Shown in pieces: positions 45,501-56,538 of a DNA stretch of 64,000 nucleotides; the first letter of the stretch is position 1, and every line of letters starts with the position of its first letter. This DNA is from Oenanthe sinensis (lineage: Eukaryota > Streptophyta > Magnoliopsida > Apiales > Apiaceae): the NCBI GenBank assembly GCA_028671895.1, contig JAPMAC010000197.1:8349501-8413500 (forward strand). Direction: 5' to 3'. The position numbers were made by a program, and so were the translations under genes. The notes beneath the pieces are model-generated. The model worked only from the letters and a program-made list of their open reading frames with translations, did no database searches and was not told where the DNA came from.

Positions 45501-47318
45501 TGTTGGGTCCTGAAGTATCGTAAAAGGGGGGGGGGGTTGAATACGATACTCACTAAATTAAAAAAAAAACTTTCGAATCTTTTGCGGATAAATAATTCAG
45601 AGTTCGGTTAGTGGGTTCGAGTTCATGAGGTGAATAGTGTTTAGGAGGCTGACTTACTAATTTTCTGTATTTATAAATAATTATTAATGTTCTAGAAAAT
45701 TAACAAGTAATTTAACGAGACAAGTTTCGGGGAATATATCTTTCGTATATAAACCATGAGTTTACTACATCCAGTTAAAAATATAACTGGTTTCCAAAGA
45801 ACAAATTAGTTCTTTAATTCTACAAAAATATACAAGTCAAATCCTAAACAATATTTGAATCTATAATTTTGTCTAAAGATTTAACTACCTGAGTATTTTG
45901 TAATTGCCCTTAAAATATTACAAGGTTTATCTGGCCATTAACAAAAGACTCAAGTAAGGAGTAATGGAAAGATCTTTGATTGGTTAGACCCCTCTGTATA
46001 TTATTGGTTGTGTTCTTCTCCGGCACATGATTGGAAGAGACGAACCAGAACACACTGTCAAAATGAGCACGTCATTTTGTTTATATTATTTAGACTTTTC
46101 AAATCAATTAAAATTGATTTGCTTCACAATGCTTTAAGTACTTTGTTGCGCTTGTAGAGTGGTTACAGAGTGTAGGCGTCATCAAAGTTCCTTTGTTGAG
46201 CCTTTAAACTTTTGTTGCGCCTTGGGAACTTCTTTGTTGCGCCTCTATACCATGAACCCTGTGTAGGCGCCATCAAATACCTTGGATTATTTCATTGCTC
46301 CTGTAATTGAAGTTTGTTGTGTTTCTACACTAGATTCAGTGTGTAGGAGCCACAAAATCGTCCTTTAAACTTTTATTATGCCTTGTCAAGGTTTGTTGCG
46401 CCATGCACTCTGTGTTCCCTGTGTAGGCGCCACATATCATTCCTTGGTGCCTTAGAACATTTCCATTACTTATGTTGCGCCTACACTCTTGTTACCTAGT
46501 TTAGGCGCCATTAACCTTTCCTTACAGCCTTGTTGACTTGGAATATATTCTTGTCAAGTTATGTTGCGCCTACACTCTTTATACCTAGTATAGGCATGAC
46601 ATAACATTTCAACTTGAAATGTTCTTCATGTGGCTTAATTAACTGATTTTCTTCTGATCAATCAAGACAATTCTTTTCCTTTTGTGCTGACGCTTAGTGC
46701 ACTGGTCTGGTTCACAAACGACTAACACTGAATTGAATTCTCTTGACTTCTGTTCTATTTCAGCTGATTAACCTTGGACTGTTGCATTGCTTCAAACACT
46801 GACTGTTGATAAACATAGTACTTTCACTAGAATCTTTTCTGGTACATCGACAACATCTCCATTATTACCACAATCTTGAATACTTCATTCTCTGTTCTTC
46901 ACCGATGCTTGAACATATAAATGAACTTCTATCAGTGAGTATTGCTTCAAGACTATATTTGTCTTCTTTAACCTTTTTCTTTACCCTTCTAGATTCCTAT
47001 GCTTCGAACACTGTCTATCTTCAATCAATGCAAATTCACTGAAATCTTCTTGTGACACTTCTATACTGAATCTTCAACACTTCTGAAACCCTGAAAGTCT
47101 TTAACCATTATTCTTCACTGAGGCTTAAACATATTAATGAACTTCTTTCAGTGACCTGTAGTAAACTTCAAAACTTCTTCTAATATTTTGATTCACTGTA
47201 TTTGCCCTATCTTCATTTCTTCCTGATTTTCTGTGTAGGTGTAGTATTATTTACTTGTCATGTTCTAATGTTGAGTTATCACGATTACTATTCATACTGC
47301 TTCATAATCTCACCAACA
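45501..47318 (-). mobile_element. 5' LTR of element C
   Basis: 1818 bp. End hairpin 45514-45550 (stem AGTATCGTA / TACGATACT intact, one loop change), hairpin array 46143-46600, and a U3 block shared with B near 46680-46740. Confidence 0.92.
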
Positions 47319-47492
47319 GATACTAGAGAATCTTATCTTATAGCTAAGTTATGAATGTTAGATATATTAGGGGAAAACCAATTCTTAGAATCAGGTACCC
47401 TGAAGATAATAGGTTTAACCTAATTGGCTATATAGATATAAGTGATGCAGGTTGTAAGAAAGACAGAGAAGTTATTCCTAGAAGCTGTCAAT
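47319..47492 (+). pseudogene. RNase H fragment, third piece of element D1
   Basis: Continues D1 after C. The open frame 47351-47569 includes LIGYIDISDAGCKKDRE, equivalent to the GYTDSDYAGC.DRKS RNase H motif of A and B, with the active-site context changed. It ends abruptly at the TG of block Y (47493). Confidence 0.85.
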
Positions 47493-48333
47493 GTTACGCC
47501 CTCCAAACCCGGGGTCTAGATTTGGGGTTCACCAACCAATCAATAATAAAATATAATAAAATAATATAAACCAGAGGCATGTTGGCCTGCCAACAACCAA
47601 CAGTGATAACATAATAGATCAGAGGCGCACTAACCCCACTGATAACTAAGGCTCGCTAACAGGTTATAGTATGAAATTAAGCAGTTTAAACTAAAAGTAA
47701 ATCTAAATATTTTATTACAAGCTCACTACTAATCCACTAACTCAAATTCATAAGTCTAGATATGTTTTAAGTCTAGGTTTAATTTTATTACAAGCACTAT
47801 CTACAGACATACTAAACCAACTAAATACCTAGGAGGCCCGAGAAGCGAGCGGTCCCAACACCTATCTCTCGCTACGCCTGCTAGAATTGTTGGAATGGCT
47901 CAAACTAACAGTATGGAAGGATTTAGATAAAAAGCAAGAGTGAGCCAAAGAAATGCTCAGCAAATATATGAACAATTGAAATTAAATCAAGATATGAGAT
48001 CTGTATAGAGAACGGAATATAAAACAGTTTATTATAAAAACTGAACAGTAAATAAATCACAGTTTATCTCAACTGAAACAATGTAGTATGTCATCAAAAT
48101 GAATCAACTGCTCAAAATCAATATATAATAGTCATGCTGGCAATATGGATTAGATACACAAATATAAACATTATTGCTCTCTGATCAGTCTAAAAGCAAT
48201 AGGACCTCTTTATACCCTATCGGTACATTTCTATACCCATAGTTATAACAAGGATTCTCAAAATATAGGTACCAAAATAGGCAAGTAATGTTAGCCTATA
48301 GGAAGATGGATTGGTTACCATATCCTCCTTAAA

Positions 48334-48401
48334 AATGCTGGACTCCCTACATCGGGCCTTCTATGCGAATGCTGGACCCCATACATCGGGCCTCCTACGC
48401 G
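48334..48401. repeat. 34-bp tandem duplication
   Basis: Two copies of an AATGCTGGACYCC...ATCGGGCCT unit at 48334 and 48368 with a few differences. Confidence 0.85.
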
Positions 48402-48528
48402 ATAAATTCCAATCCCATAGAGCATCCAAACTTAAAGGTATGCTTAGTTTTAAATACAGACCATATCCTCATTATTTAGTACTATAACACAAGATATGAT
48501 GTGTTTATTACAATCAACTTCCAATATT

Positions 48529-48848
48529 CAGAGTACGAATAACAAGTAACTCTGATGCACAGAATAAAACAGGAATCATAAATAGTTTCGAACAATAACT
48601 ATTTATCATGATATAAATAATCGAAACAGTAAAATAAAAGTGTTTAGGATGATCAAGGAGAAAATACTTGCAATAACAAGTAACTCTGTTGCGCAATAAA
48701 ACAGAGTACAAATAACAGGTAGCTCTGATGCACAGAATAAAATAGGAATCACAAATAGTTCTAAACAATAACTATTTATCATGATACGAATAACTAAAAA
48801 TAGTAAAACAAAAGTGTTTAAGAGGATCAAAGAAGAAATACTTGCCTG
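48529..48848. repeat. 173-bp tandem duplication
   Basis: Copy 1 starts at 48529 (CAGAGTACGAATAAC) and copy 2 at 48702 (CAGAGTACAAATAAC). They share TAACTATTTATCATGAT and AAAGTGTTTA phrases, with about 10 percent divergence by eye. Confidence 0.85.
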
Positions 48849-49982
48849 ATGTAGAAACTTTCCTAAAACTGGAAATGAGACGACTACACTGCCCTTCTAA
48901 CTAGTACTCCGCTCGTATCTACAAATAAAATATTCTAGTTTAGTTCTAGTGTACCCATGCATTCTGTCAATAACGAACACTAAATAATAATTAATAAACA
49001 AGTAACATCAATTAGCAGGCGAGTAAGCACATAAATCATATAGTAGAAAAGACTCATAAACTAAAGAGTAGTCAAAGAATTAATAGTAGACTCTAAAATA
49101 TTATTTGAGTCAAAGTGGATCATCACTATCCACTCTGAATAATTATTGGATCCCAAATATTTAATAAAATATTAATCCAGGTTTATAAATAAATTAGAAA
49201 GTCTCAACTATTTTTGTCACTTCCAGATTATTTTTAAGGTCTCAAACAAACTGGTTTCATTTAGAACGGGCAAATGAATTATTAATTAAATAAATAATAT
49301 ACAAATAAAAATAAATAAATCATTTTTATTTCTCAAAATAATTAAATCCAATTATTTTTAATTATATTTAATTAACTAAATTAATTGATTAAAATGAATT
49401 AATCAATCAATTAAAATTAATTTAATTATTATCTAAATAAATTAAAATAGTTAAATCAAATCAAATTTTGAAATCACTATAATTTATTTATGTTTTAAAA
49501 ACATTTTTTTTTGAATTAAAGAATAAACTTTAAAATAAAAATCAATTTGGTACAATTCAATAGCCAATTACTTAATAAAAGAAAATAACATATTGCATAA
49601 ATTCCAAAAAAGGCTAGGCATGGTGTATATAATTATAGGCAATGCAGAAAGCTGGCACATATATGACAGAAATGTGACTGCAGTTAATCAAGAGGTAGAT
49701 TGATTGTGCAAGAAAGGCATGCTAAAAAAACTAGTGACTAAATCAATCTATCACCAGTCCCCTTAATAAAAGTGCATAAAAATAATGAACAAGTAAATTC
49801 TGTCTAGCAAATTTAACCACCACCAATCACTTAAGATAATCTAGGTAAGAATTGTGCTGCATTCTAGAATACCATTACAGTAAGGAAAAGCTCTCATGTA
49901 AATCTTGGTAACATATTGCAATTTATTACCATGTCAACATGTTCTTGTAATCAATTTTACCATCTATCTTATTATTGAGTTA

Positions 49983-50138
49983 TGTAACATCCCACATCGA
50001 ATAGATAAAGTGTATTTGGGTCCTTTATAAGGACAAGTCAATAACTAATGTATACCTAAAATTGCTAGCTTTTTATGGGCTGACCTGTGGTGGGTTGTTG
50101 GGCCTGGTATGCATTCAGTTATGGGCTTGGGTTGTTAT
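49983..50138 (+). mobile_element. 5' LTR of Ty3/gypsy element G
   Basis: A short LTR of about 156 bp, TGTAACATCCCACATCG to GGGTTGTTATA (the expected terminal ACA has become ATA). A TGGCATCAGAGC PBS starts at 50142. It abuts block Y on the left. Confidence 0.75.
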
Positions 50139-50141
50139 AAA

Positions 50142-50158
50142 TGGCATCAGAGCTTAGG
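50142..50158 (+). promoter_or_regulatory. Primer-binding site of element G
   Basis: TGGCATCAGAGCTTAGG three bases after the LTR, an initiator tRNA-Met type site as in many plant gypsy elements. Confidence 0.75.
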
Positions 50159-51275
50159 TTCTTTCTTATAGAAAACCTATTTAGGTTTGACCTGTGAGTT
50201 TGGGTAGCCATTAGGATGGGTATTCTCTTTTGAGACTTCATGTAGTTGCGTTCATTTCAACATTATGTCACAATTTTTTTTTATAAAATACTTCAGCTTG
50301 TCACTTTCTGTGAACTCTGTTCTTATCTGTATTTGATATTGTGAATCATTTTAGACGTGGAGCTTTCCCATTATATGAATATGTTTTGACTCATTTTTTT
50401 TATTTCTTTCTCATCTATTCAGAATCCTTCACTTTAGTCTTCGTAAATGAATCCTTTTATATGCCTTCGTGATAATTATTAAGAGTGTTTAGAATATGTA
50501 GGATATAGTCATCTAGGCAAACATATTTCCGATAGGGATGCATGACCTTGATTAAATATTTAAGGATTTATTCATCAAATATTTTGGAGTAATTGATTGA
50601 AAAGGAAAGTGAACGATCTATGAAGATGCAAGTATGTTAGTAACTGTAGATCAAAATTTTAAATGAAAGGTGTATTTAGAATTATTTTAACTTTATGAGT
50701 AAGATAACTTTTGGCTAATGATTGTATGGCTTTTAGACTTCAACTAGGGATATGAGCTACATATTAAGGATTATTGATTATCAATGAGTTAAATGCAAAG
50801 AGATTTTAGGTTCGCTACCATGGTAGGACGTGATATCAGATATATAGAATTTGGAATGTGGCGAAATATGAATGCGACTAGATGAAAAGATTTCAAGATG
50901 ATAATGGATTGAAAATGATTTATTAATCTGTTCATCATGCAATATTTCTCAAGTGTGCATAAAGAAGTTTACCTTTGGATGTTATATTTCATTAGGAAGG
51001 ATGATGCTGAGAATATTTTAAATTACATAAAAAAAAGTTTGTTAGGTTGGATTGCTCGAAGGGTTCGTGAGACATCTTTAAAGTAATGAGAGATTTAATA
51101 TGAATTGAGATCCAACCTAAGTGGTTCCATATAACTAGAGATGTTGGAGTATAAAAAGAAAGTAGTGGATGAATTTTATAGAGGTTTGAGAATACTCGAG
51201 AGACATGAAAGATGTGTTATTTCACAAAAGCATTTATATGTTATTCTTGAATTTGTAATCAGGGCTGAAGTTATT
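50159..51275 (+). pseudogene. Eroded leader/gag/protease region of G
   Basis: Occupies the gag-protease position between PBS and RT, but I cannot recover a convincing Gag or a CCHC knuckle in any frame. Treated as decayed. Confidence 0.4.
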
Positions 51276-52072
51276 TACAATGATTGTATACGATGACACT
51301 AGTAGAGTTATAGGAATTAAAAGAATAACTACAAGACTTATTGGATAAGGGATTTATCAGACCGAGTGTATCTCCATGGAGTGCTCCACTATTTTTTTAT
51401 GAAGAAGAAAGACGGGTCTATGAGATTGTGTATTGACTACAAGGAGTTGAATAAGATGACTGTTAGAAATAGGTATCATTTGTCACGCATTGATGACTTG
51501 TTCGATTATTTGCAAGGGGAAAAATATTTCTTTCGACGATAGATTCGAGATTGGGTTATCATCAGTTACAAGTAAGAAATGAAGATATTCTGAAGACAAC
51601 ATTTCGTACTTGATATGGTCATTATGAGTTTCTTGTGATGTTTTTTTAGTTGATGAATGCAGCAATAGTATTTATGGATTTGACGCGTCCTTCACGATTA
51701 GTTTGATAAGTCTGTATGGTTTTCATTGATGGTATCTTGATATGCTCTAGGAGTAAAGAAGAACACGAGGAACATTTGTACATTGTACTTGAAATCTTGT
51801 GGAAAAAGAAATTGTTTGCAAAATTTTTGAAGTGTGAATTTGGTTGGAGCATGTTGCATTTGTGGGGCATGTTGTGTCTGGTAAGGGGATTGAGTTGGAT
51901 CCTGCGAAAGTTGAGACTATCACAAATTGGCCGAGACCTAACACTATGACATAAGTGAGTAGTTTCTTGGGTTTGGCAGGCTACTATAGGCATTTTATAG
52001 ACGTTGACTCAGTTGATGCGAAAGGGTATTAAGTTCGAGTGGAATGATGATCGTGAGTAGAGTTTTCAAGAG
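51276..52072 (+). pseudogene. Ty3/gypsy reverse transcriptase remnant of G
   Basis: Fragments in several frames give the RT order: LLDKGFIRPSVSPWSAP (about 51335-51390), a KKDGSMRLCIDYKELNK stretch (near 51405-51455), RYHLSRIDDLF (51473-51505), then MVFIDGILICSRSKEEHEEHL (51716-51780). The second catalytic Asp of the F-I-D-D box reads Gly, so activity would be lost even without the frameshifts. Confidence 0.88.
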
Positions 52073-53443
52073 TTGAAGAAGAGGTTGGTGTCTTCTCATA
52101 TACTTATTTTACCATCATGGAGTGGAGGACATCATATTTATGGTGATGCTACTAATAGAGGATTGTGGTGTGTTCTTATTCACCATGGGAAGCTAATTTC
52201 TTACATCGCTAGGCAACTTAAATCTTATGAGATAAACTATCCTACACATGACTTGGAGTTAGCAGCAGTGGTTTTTACGTTAACAATTTGGAGGCATTAT
52301 TTGTATGGTGAAACTTGTGATATCTTCACTGATCATAAGTGTCTCAAATACATTTTTACACAAAAGGAGCTACACATGAAGAAAATGAGGTGGCTTGAAC
52401 TTATTAAAGTTTATGATGCTAAAATTCAGTACCATCTAGGAAAGGCAAATGTAGTGGCAGACGCTCTTAGTAGGAAGAATTTGGGAAGTGTTGCATCTCT
52501 TATTACTCAGCAGCACCTTATTTCAGATATGGACCGCTTGGGTGTGGAGTTGTATGTTGGAGAATCAACTGCAAGTATGGTAAGTTTGAAGGTGGGATCA
52601 AATCTAGTCTCAAGGGTTAAGGAAGCTCAGAAAAATGATATAGGATTAGAAGCTATTAGATCGAATGTGGCAGATGGTAAGCAAATAGAGTTTCATGTTG
52701 ATGATCATGGTGTGGTATGGTTGGATAGTAGATTGTGTGTACCTTCAGACGTAGCGATTCGTGAAGCAGTTTAGACTGAGGGTCATAGTTCTTCATTTTC
52801 TATTCATCCGGGTTCTACTAAGATGTATCGAGATTTGAAGAAGAAGTTTTGGTGGAGTGGGATGAAACGGGACATAGCAGAGTTCGTGGGAAATGTCTTA
52901 CATGTCAACAAGTGAAGATTGAACATCAGCGATCTAGTGGACTGTTACAGCAGTTGGATATCCCAGTTTGGAAGTAGAAAAACATTATCATGGATTTTGT
53001 CACCGGTTTACCGAGGACTTTCAGGAAGAATGATGTTATTTGGGTGGTAGTTGATAGACTTACAAAATTAGCTCATTTCTTGCCTATTAGAGAGACTACT
53101 CCTATTCATGAATTGGTAGAGATATTTCAATGGGATATTGTTAGACTTCATGGTGTGCATGTGTCGATAGTTTCAGACAGGGATACAAGGTTTACTTCGC
53201 ATTTTTGGAAGGGATTTCAGCAGGCTTGGGGTACGAGGCTTAATTATAGTATGGCTTTTCACCCACAAACTGATGGACAGTCAGAGTGGACGATTCAGAC
53301 GTTAGAAAATATGTTAAGGACTAGTGCTTTGAAGTGTTCTGGTGATTGGGATAAATATTTGTATCTTGTGGAGTTTGCGTACAATAATATTTGGCAAGCG
53401 AGCATTGGTATGCCGCCATTTGAGACGTTGTATGGTAGAAAAT
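52073..53443 (+). pseudogene. Ty3/gypsy RNase H and integrase remnant of G
   Basis: 52073-52774 is open for 233 codons: RNase H (GDATNRG, YPTHDLELAAVVFTL, FTDHKCLKYI) and the connection WLELIKVYDAKIQYHLGKAN to VVADALSRKN. After a stop the zinc region (near 52790-52915, with a frame change) leads to integrase core 52990-53443: MDFVTGLP, VVVDRLTKLAHFLP, VSDRDTRFTSHFWK and FHPQTDGQSEWTIQTLENML, then LVEFAYNN. The domain order RT-RH-IN marks gypsy, and the wording is chromovirus-like (Tekay type). Cut by element E within a TLYGRK motif. Confidence 0.92.
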
Positions 53444-54652
53444 TGTTAGTTCTTAGAACAGTGACAATATTTGTAGAAGGGGGGTTGAATACAAATATCA
53501 AAACTTTTTATGTGTTTTAATATTTGTTCTTTGTTAGGAATCTACATGTGATTTGATGATAACATTAATCTTAGAATCATAGAAATTTTATTTGTTGTAA
53601 CTGATCAATTGATATGAAAGTTATAAATATCAATTGATCAGGAAACCATTTATCAGTTGAAGTGTTTATATGAATCAACTGATATTTTGGATTGTAGCAT
53701 AGGTGTACTTAGTCTATTTCAATCGATAAGGTGTAAATCAATTGATATTTTGTTCATCAATTGATGTTAGAGTCGATTGATATGGATCATCAATTGATGT
53801 GTAAATTAAACTGTTAAATTGTAATTATATGAAGACAGGAAATTGCACAAGTGAAGGATGATCAATTGATATTGAAGCATCGATGGATGAAGGATCAATC
53901 GAAGAAGCCAAGTCAAGCATTGAAGACCATCAACTGATGTGAAGACCCATCGACTGATATATCGATTGATAACATCTATCAATCGATAAGACATCTTTTA
54001 TCAGTCGATGGATATAAAGATCAATCGAAGTAGTACATCAGTTGATGGATTAAAGAATGGATCAATTGATATGCTTAACAGCAAATTATCAATTGAGTGT
54101 GACAGCACAGAAAGAATATCTGTTGAAGATCCAGAGAACAAAAAGCACACCTATGGAAGACAGTCTAGAGTGACTGTGAAGACTCAATCAGAAGCTGTCT
54201 TTCAAACCTTTTTGTAAAATAGAAAAAGGTAAAAGGAAGGCAGGTAGAAACAATCCTAGAATAGGAATTGTAAAAGAACACTTGTGGTATATAAACAAGT
54301 GTAGTAGCATTATTAGAAAATATACAAGTTAGACATATTTCTTAATCAACTGTTCAAGCTTGAGAGCACTCGTGTAAGAACAGTTGATTTGTTTTCTAAT
54401 CTTGTAAAAAAAACGAAGCTAGGTTTCTTCTAACCTAGGAGCATTGAGCAAAAATATATATTGATGGAAAAACCAATCCATCAATAATTTTAAATCTCTT
54501 TGTTCAGTTTTATTTTTCAGCATTAATTTGTTCGAACTTATTCTCTTATTCTATCAAACATCAAGAACAAATATTAGAACACATAAAAAGTTTTAATATT
54601 TGTATTCAACCCCCCCCTTCTACAAATATTGACATTGTTCTAAGGAATAACA
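53444..54652 (+). mobile_element. 5' LTR of copia element E
   Basis: 1209 bp, TGTTAGTTCTTAGAACAGTG to AAGGAATAACA. The two ends are inverted copies of each other for about 90 bp. It carries an ATCAATTGAT motif array (53600-54090), a TATA box (TATATAAAC near 54288) and an end hairpin at 54595-54630 (10-bp stem AATATTTGTA / TACAAATATT). The partner LTR lies beyond the window. Confidence 0.92.
53600..54090 (+). repeat. ATCAATTGAT palindromic motif array in LTR E
   Basis: About 20 copies of a 10-bp near-palindrome ATC(A/G)(A/G)(C/T)TGAT and variants such as ATCAACTGAT and ATCGATTGAT, spaced 12-40 bases apart. It ends roughly 200 bp before the TATA box. Probably clustered protein-binding sites. 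Confidence 0.88.
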
Positions 54653-54654
54653 AT

Positions 54655-54670
54655 TGGTATCAGAGCAGGC
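54655..54670 (+). promoter_or_regulatory. Primer-binding site of element E
   Basis: TGGTATCAGAGCAGGC two bases after the LTR. The first 12 bases match the initiator tRNA-Met complement exactly. Confidence 0.85.
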
Positions 54671-54710
54671 TTTCAACATACAGAAAGTTTAAAGATCAAG
54701 AACAGTCAAT

Positions 54711-54968
54711 ATGGGTCAAAAAGATTCAGGTGTGAAAATTCCAGTTTTAGAGAAAGATGAATATTTTCCATGGAAGGTCAAAATGCATCTGCATCTTCTT
54801 TCTCTCGACCCTTCTTATGTTAACTGCATAGAAAAAGGTCCTCATGTTCCCATGAAGCTAGTCACAGGTATAAACCCTAATGGAACTCCTGCACTTGACA
54901 GACATGTTCCAAAACTTATTTATGAGTTCACAGAAGAGGATGAAAAAGAAGTACTCAAAGACAAGAAG
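54711..54968 (+). pseudogene. Copia gag of element E, 5' part, interrupted by F
   Basis: 86 codons from ATG 54711 (MGQKDSGVKIPVLEKDEY..., then a PWKVKMHLHLL motif), equivalent to the start of Gag in A and B. The frame runs up to the AGAAG target site (54964-54968), where element F begins. It resumes in frame at 63616. Confidence 0.92.
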
Positions 54969-56511
54969 TGTTAGTAATTGTGCTCTAGAGACAATACTTT
55001 TTATATTTTAAGGAAAATATTTATTATTAAGGATTATGTTTTATTGATTATTATTTATTTATTATGTTTTATTTACTGCGTAATAAATTGAAAGCATAAT
55101 AAATGTCCTTGGAATTTTGATACGTATTATATATCTTTAAGTATGTGACTTAAAAATGAGATTATATGAATAGTATCTTATTCCTAAAATTCCCTAGTCG
55201 AGTATTATTATTTAAGGACAATAATAATGCACAAAGACTAGTATGTTTCTTGACAGATGACCACATCTCATTGGTCATAGGTATGGGGATACTAAAGTCA
55301 AGAACATAAGTGCATGTATCAATGCATGGCACTGGAATGACCCGCCGTGAGATTCTACATGTTAAGTAAGTGTCATAAGTAATTCTCACTGTGATAATGG
55401 TGTAATGATCCTTAGACCTGAAATCATTATATTTCTATACGAGAATTAATATACTTTGATTACATTAAAAGTTACCTTTGACCGGGTGATGATAAAAGTG
55501 GACATTGGGTATATTATGAATCGTATGAGAAATATGAATGATCTAGATGGGATTTAATCCTCCTAATTTTAGGAGTGATATTATTGGCCTCTTGTTTGAG
55601 TGAGACTATGAAATGCACGGCCGTGCTCAAATGTTGATTTGATTTTAATAGTCTACTCATCGATCAAGAAAATAAAGATTAAATTATGAAGAGGATGACA
55701 CGAGACATGCCTTGAGTTTAATCTATAATATCTAGATTAAAGAGATTATATTACATGGAACATTATTCACGAAAGGCTTAATCGAATCACCGATTTATTA
55801 TTATTACTTGGGTAGCAATGATGTATTACTAGATGCCGCTCATTGTTTACAATTTTAATTAGATATTAAAATTGTTGCCAACGTAATAATAACCTATAGG
55901 GTCACACACAAAGAACGCTTGAAGGAGAAATAATTTAAATTATGAATTTAAATTAAATAAGTAATTTATTTTATTTATGATATTAATTAAGTATGAATTA
56001 ATTAATTATATAAATAGAATAAATGAATTACTTGAACTAATTCCAAAATTAATAATTAATTAATTAAGTGAGACTTAATTAAATAATTTAGAATTTTGGA
56101 TTAGTATTAATTATAATTGGATTATAATTAAAAAACTTATTCCTCTCTCTATATAATCTCTTTATGAGCTGATTTAATAAGATAGAGATTTTACAAAAAT
56201 CCTAGCCGCTCTGAGAGAGGAGGAAGATAGAGAGAGAAGAAGTTTTCGGGTGCTAGTACACATCAATCCTTCATGAAAAGTGTTCGTGTGGATACCGTAG
56301 AGCGTAGATCGCGAGAGCGGGATACGTGGTGATTAAACAAGCTTTGGACCTCCATTAATCTTCCATTAATGAACTGTTAAAGCTTCTAAAGGTATTTATT
56401 CTTTATCTCCGAATTAAATCTTTTGTTTTCGCATGGATCCTGCGGAGGGTTTCGCTATTTTGATTTATTTTTCGCGTTTATTCCGCTGCGTTTATGTCAC
56501 GAAACCCTACA
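54969..56511 (+). repeat. Inverted LTR of F, plus-oriented arm
   Basis: 1543 bp, TGTTAGTAATTG to GAAACCCTACA, with TATA at 56150-56156. It is a near-perfect inverted copy of 56539-58081, differing at only a few sites I noticed (near 55064, 56312 and 56495). Confidence 0.95.
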
Positions 56512-56538
56512 ATGATCGTAACCTGGCTCTGATACCAT
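56512..56538 (-). other. tRNA-iMet-like spacer between the inverted LTRs of F
   Basis: On the minus strand: one A, then the 18-nt PBS TGGTATCAGAGCCAGGTT, then A, CGAT(C) and a closing CAT. The first 24 nt after the initial A match the complement of the plant initiator tRNA-Met 3' end except at nucleotide 19, which is opposite tRNA position 58. The last three bases are the complement of the first three that follow the LTR. Confidence 0.85.

Larger units (their letters stand above)
34070..47318 (-). mobile_element. Element C: decayed Sirevirus-like copia retrotransposon, minus strand
   Basis: 13,249 bp. LTRs of 1818 bp (5', 45501-47318) and 1815 bp (3', 34070-35884), both on the minus strand, flanked by GGTAC (34065-34069) and GATAC (47319-47323), a 5-bp duplication with one later change. 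On the minus strand the order is PBS, AT repeat array, gag and pol remnants, 3' ORF remnant, PPT. LTR divergence is visibly greater than in A or B, so C is older. It interrupts the RNase H region of D1. Confidence 0.93.
47493..49982. mobile_element. LTR-like block Y, probably part of a Ty3/gypsy LTR region
   Basis: Starts TGTTACGCCCTCCAAACCCG exactly where D1 is interrupted. This opening is typical of some plant gypsy LTRs. No ORF, PBS or second copy is seen. Contains two small tandem repeats (48334-48401 and 48529-48848) and AT-rich sequence from 49250 to 49560. The right end is cut by the LTR of G. Orientation and true length are uncertain. Confidence 0.45.

Noticed and set aside
49250..49560. 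Possible scaffold-attachment or origin-like AT-rich region
   Set aside because: AT-richness alone is the norm in this window; no specific motif supports it.
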